From Bacteroidia bacterium (GTDB lineage Bacteria > Bacteroidota > Bacteroidia > Bacteroidales > GCA-2748055): a DNA stretch of 14,198 nucleotides. Positions 14,111 through 14,198 of this stretch are shown here, piece by piece; position 1 is the stretch's first letter, and each line of letters opens with the position of its first letter. The notes under the pieces are model-generated. The model searched no databases. It was given only the letters and a program-made list of their open reading frames with translations, and was not told where the DNA came from. Location of the stretch: positions 1-14,198 of the forward strand of contig SPBY01000024.1 of assembly GCA_004525825.1 (NCBI GenBank), given 5' to 3'. Position numbers and translations under genes: made by a program.

Positions 14111-14173
14111 ATGACAAACTTACTAAACCTGGGTGGCGGAATTGGGCCCCTCCGCATGCTGGCCCCTCCCTAA
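14111..14173 (+). CDS. Possible 20-codon leucine-rich leader ORF
   Basis: ATG at 14111 to TAA at 14171 encodes 20 residues, five of them leucine, beginning MTNLLNLGGG. The stop touches the left arm of a strong hairpin with a T run (14173-14193). Short ORF, clustered codons for one amino acid and terminator are the parts of a ribosome-mediated attenuator. Against it: no Shine-Dalgarno and no good + strand promoter are seen between the tRNA and the ATG, and part of the ORF is a tRNA-Leu-like stretch. The gene it would control lies outside the window. Confidence 0.25.
   Translation: MTNLLNLGGGIGPLRMLAPP
14115..14122 (-). promoter_or_regulatory. Candidate -7 box for tRNA-Leu, deaminase and S41 gene
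   Basis: TAAGTTTG on the - strand matches TAnnTTTG exactly, 46 bp before the tRNA 5' end. No good TTG lies about 19 bp upstream. If used, it would drive the tRNA and, by readthrough, the two protein genes. Confidence 0.35.
14132..14145 (+). repeat. Inverted copy of tRNA-Leu D-arm sequence
   Basis: GGTGGCGGAATTGG is identical to nucleotides 6-19 of the tRNA-Leu gene, whose complement lies at 14050-14063. The two copies form a 14-bp perfect inverted repeat 68 bp apart. The rest of a tRNA does not follow, so this is a fragment and not a second gene. Confidence 0.7.
14145..14169. repeat. Two direct copies of GGCCCCTCC
   Basis: Copies at 14145-14153 and 14161-14169, 16 bp apart, just before the right-edge hairpin. 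Their role is unknown, and a chance repeat in a G+C-rich stretch is possible. Confidence 0.35.
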
Positions 14174-14193
14174 AAACCTCCACCGGAGGTTTT
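14173..14193. terminator. Strong hairpin terminator at the right edge
   Basis: Perfect 9-bp stem AAAACCTCC (14173-14181), loop ACC, GGAGGTTTT (14185-14193). It has a T run on both strands (TTTTGTT on +, TTTTT on -), so it can end transcripts from either side. It could close a - strand gene lying right of the window, or act as the terminator of an attenuator following the short ORF at 14111. Confidence 0.7.
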
Positions 14194-14198
14194 GTTAA

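Noticed and set aside
14129..14160. A second tRNA-Leu gene on the + strand
   Set aside because: Only about 14 nt match the tRNA. No anticodon arm, variable arm or T-arm follows.
1..14198. CRISPR arrays, insertion sequences, phage or defence genes
   Set aside because: No repeated spacer pattern, transposase, integrase or known defence domain is seen in any frame read. The CPBP 'Abi' name alone is not evidence of phage defence.

Overview
The window reads as ordinary chromosome of a Bacteroidota bacterium, probably in or near the Bacteroidales/Marinilabiliales. The evidence is a B-type succinate dehydrogenase/fumarate reductase with a five-helix cytochrome b558 subunit in the order C-A-B, start codons mostly without a strong Shine-Dalgarno, and several upstream copies of the Bacteroidota -7 promoter box TAnnTTTG. 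Base composition looks close to half G+C by eye; it was not computed. I see no insertion sequence, phage gene, CRISPR array or integrase.

Layout. Bases 1-1192 hold the 3' part of nadB (L-aspartate oxidase, + strand). It converges on dusB (tRNA-dihydrouridine synthase, - strand) with a single base between the stop codons. Next come a CPBP-family membrane protease (+) and an unrecognised charged 258-aa protein (-), whose 3' ends overlap by 41 bp. A 232-bp divergent intergenic region precedes an intact M24B Xaa-Pro aminopeptidase (+). That gene converges on the sdh/frd operon (-, order C-A-B) across one A-flanked hairpin. Divergent from sdhC is a second M24B aminopeptidase (+) that carries a one-base frameshift before three of its five metal ligands. 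An alpha/beta hydrolase follows 5 bp later. On the - strand come a Spy/CpxP-like periplasmic protein, a C-terminal processing protease (S41) and a dCMP deaminase-type gene, with a tRNA-Leu(CAA) 14 bp upstream of the deaminase. The last 130 bases hold a hairpin terminator, a possible 20-codon leucine-rich leader ORF and an inverted copy of part of the tRNA-Leu 5' half.

Function. The operon of known central role is sdhCAB: fumarate/succinate interconversion coupled to the quinone pool. NadB, the first enzyme of NAD synthesis, is a homologue of the SdhA flavoprotein and in some bacteria can pass electrons to fumarate, so the two could be linked metabolically (inference). The rest is housekeeping: RNA modification, peptide turnover (two M24B enzymes, S41, CPBP), envelope maintenance and pyrimidine nucleotide supply.

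No undescribed multi-gene system is evident. The most interesting places are the broken aminopeptidase at a GGG run near 10052, the right edge (tRNA-Leu fragment plus possible attenuator), the tRNA-deaminase junction, and the unknown 258-aa protein.
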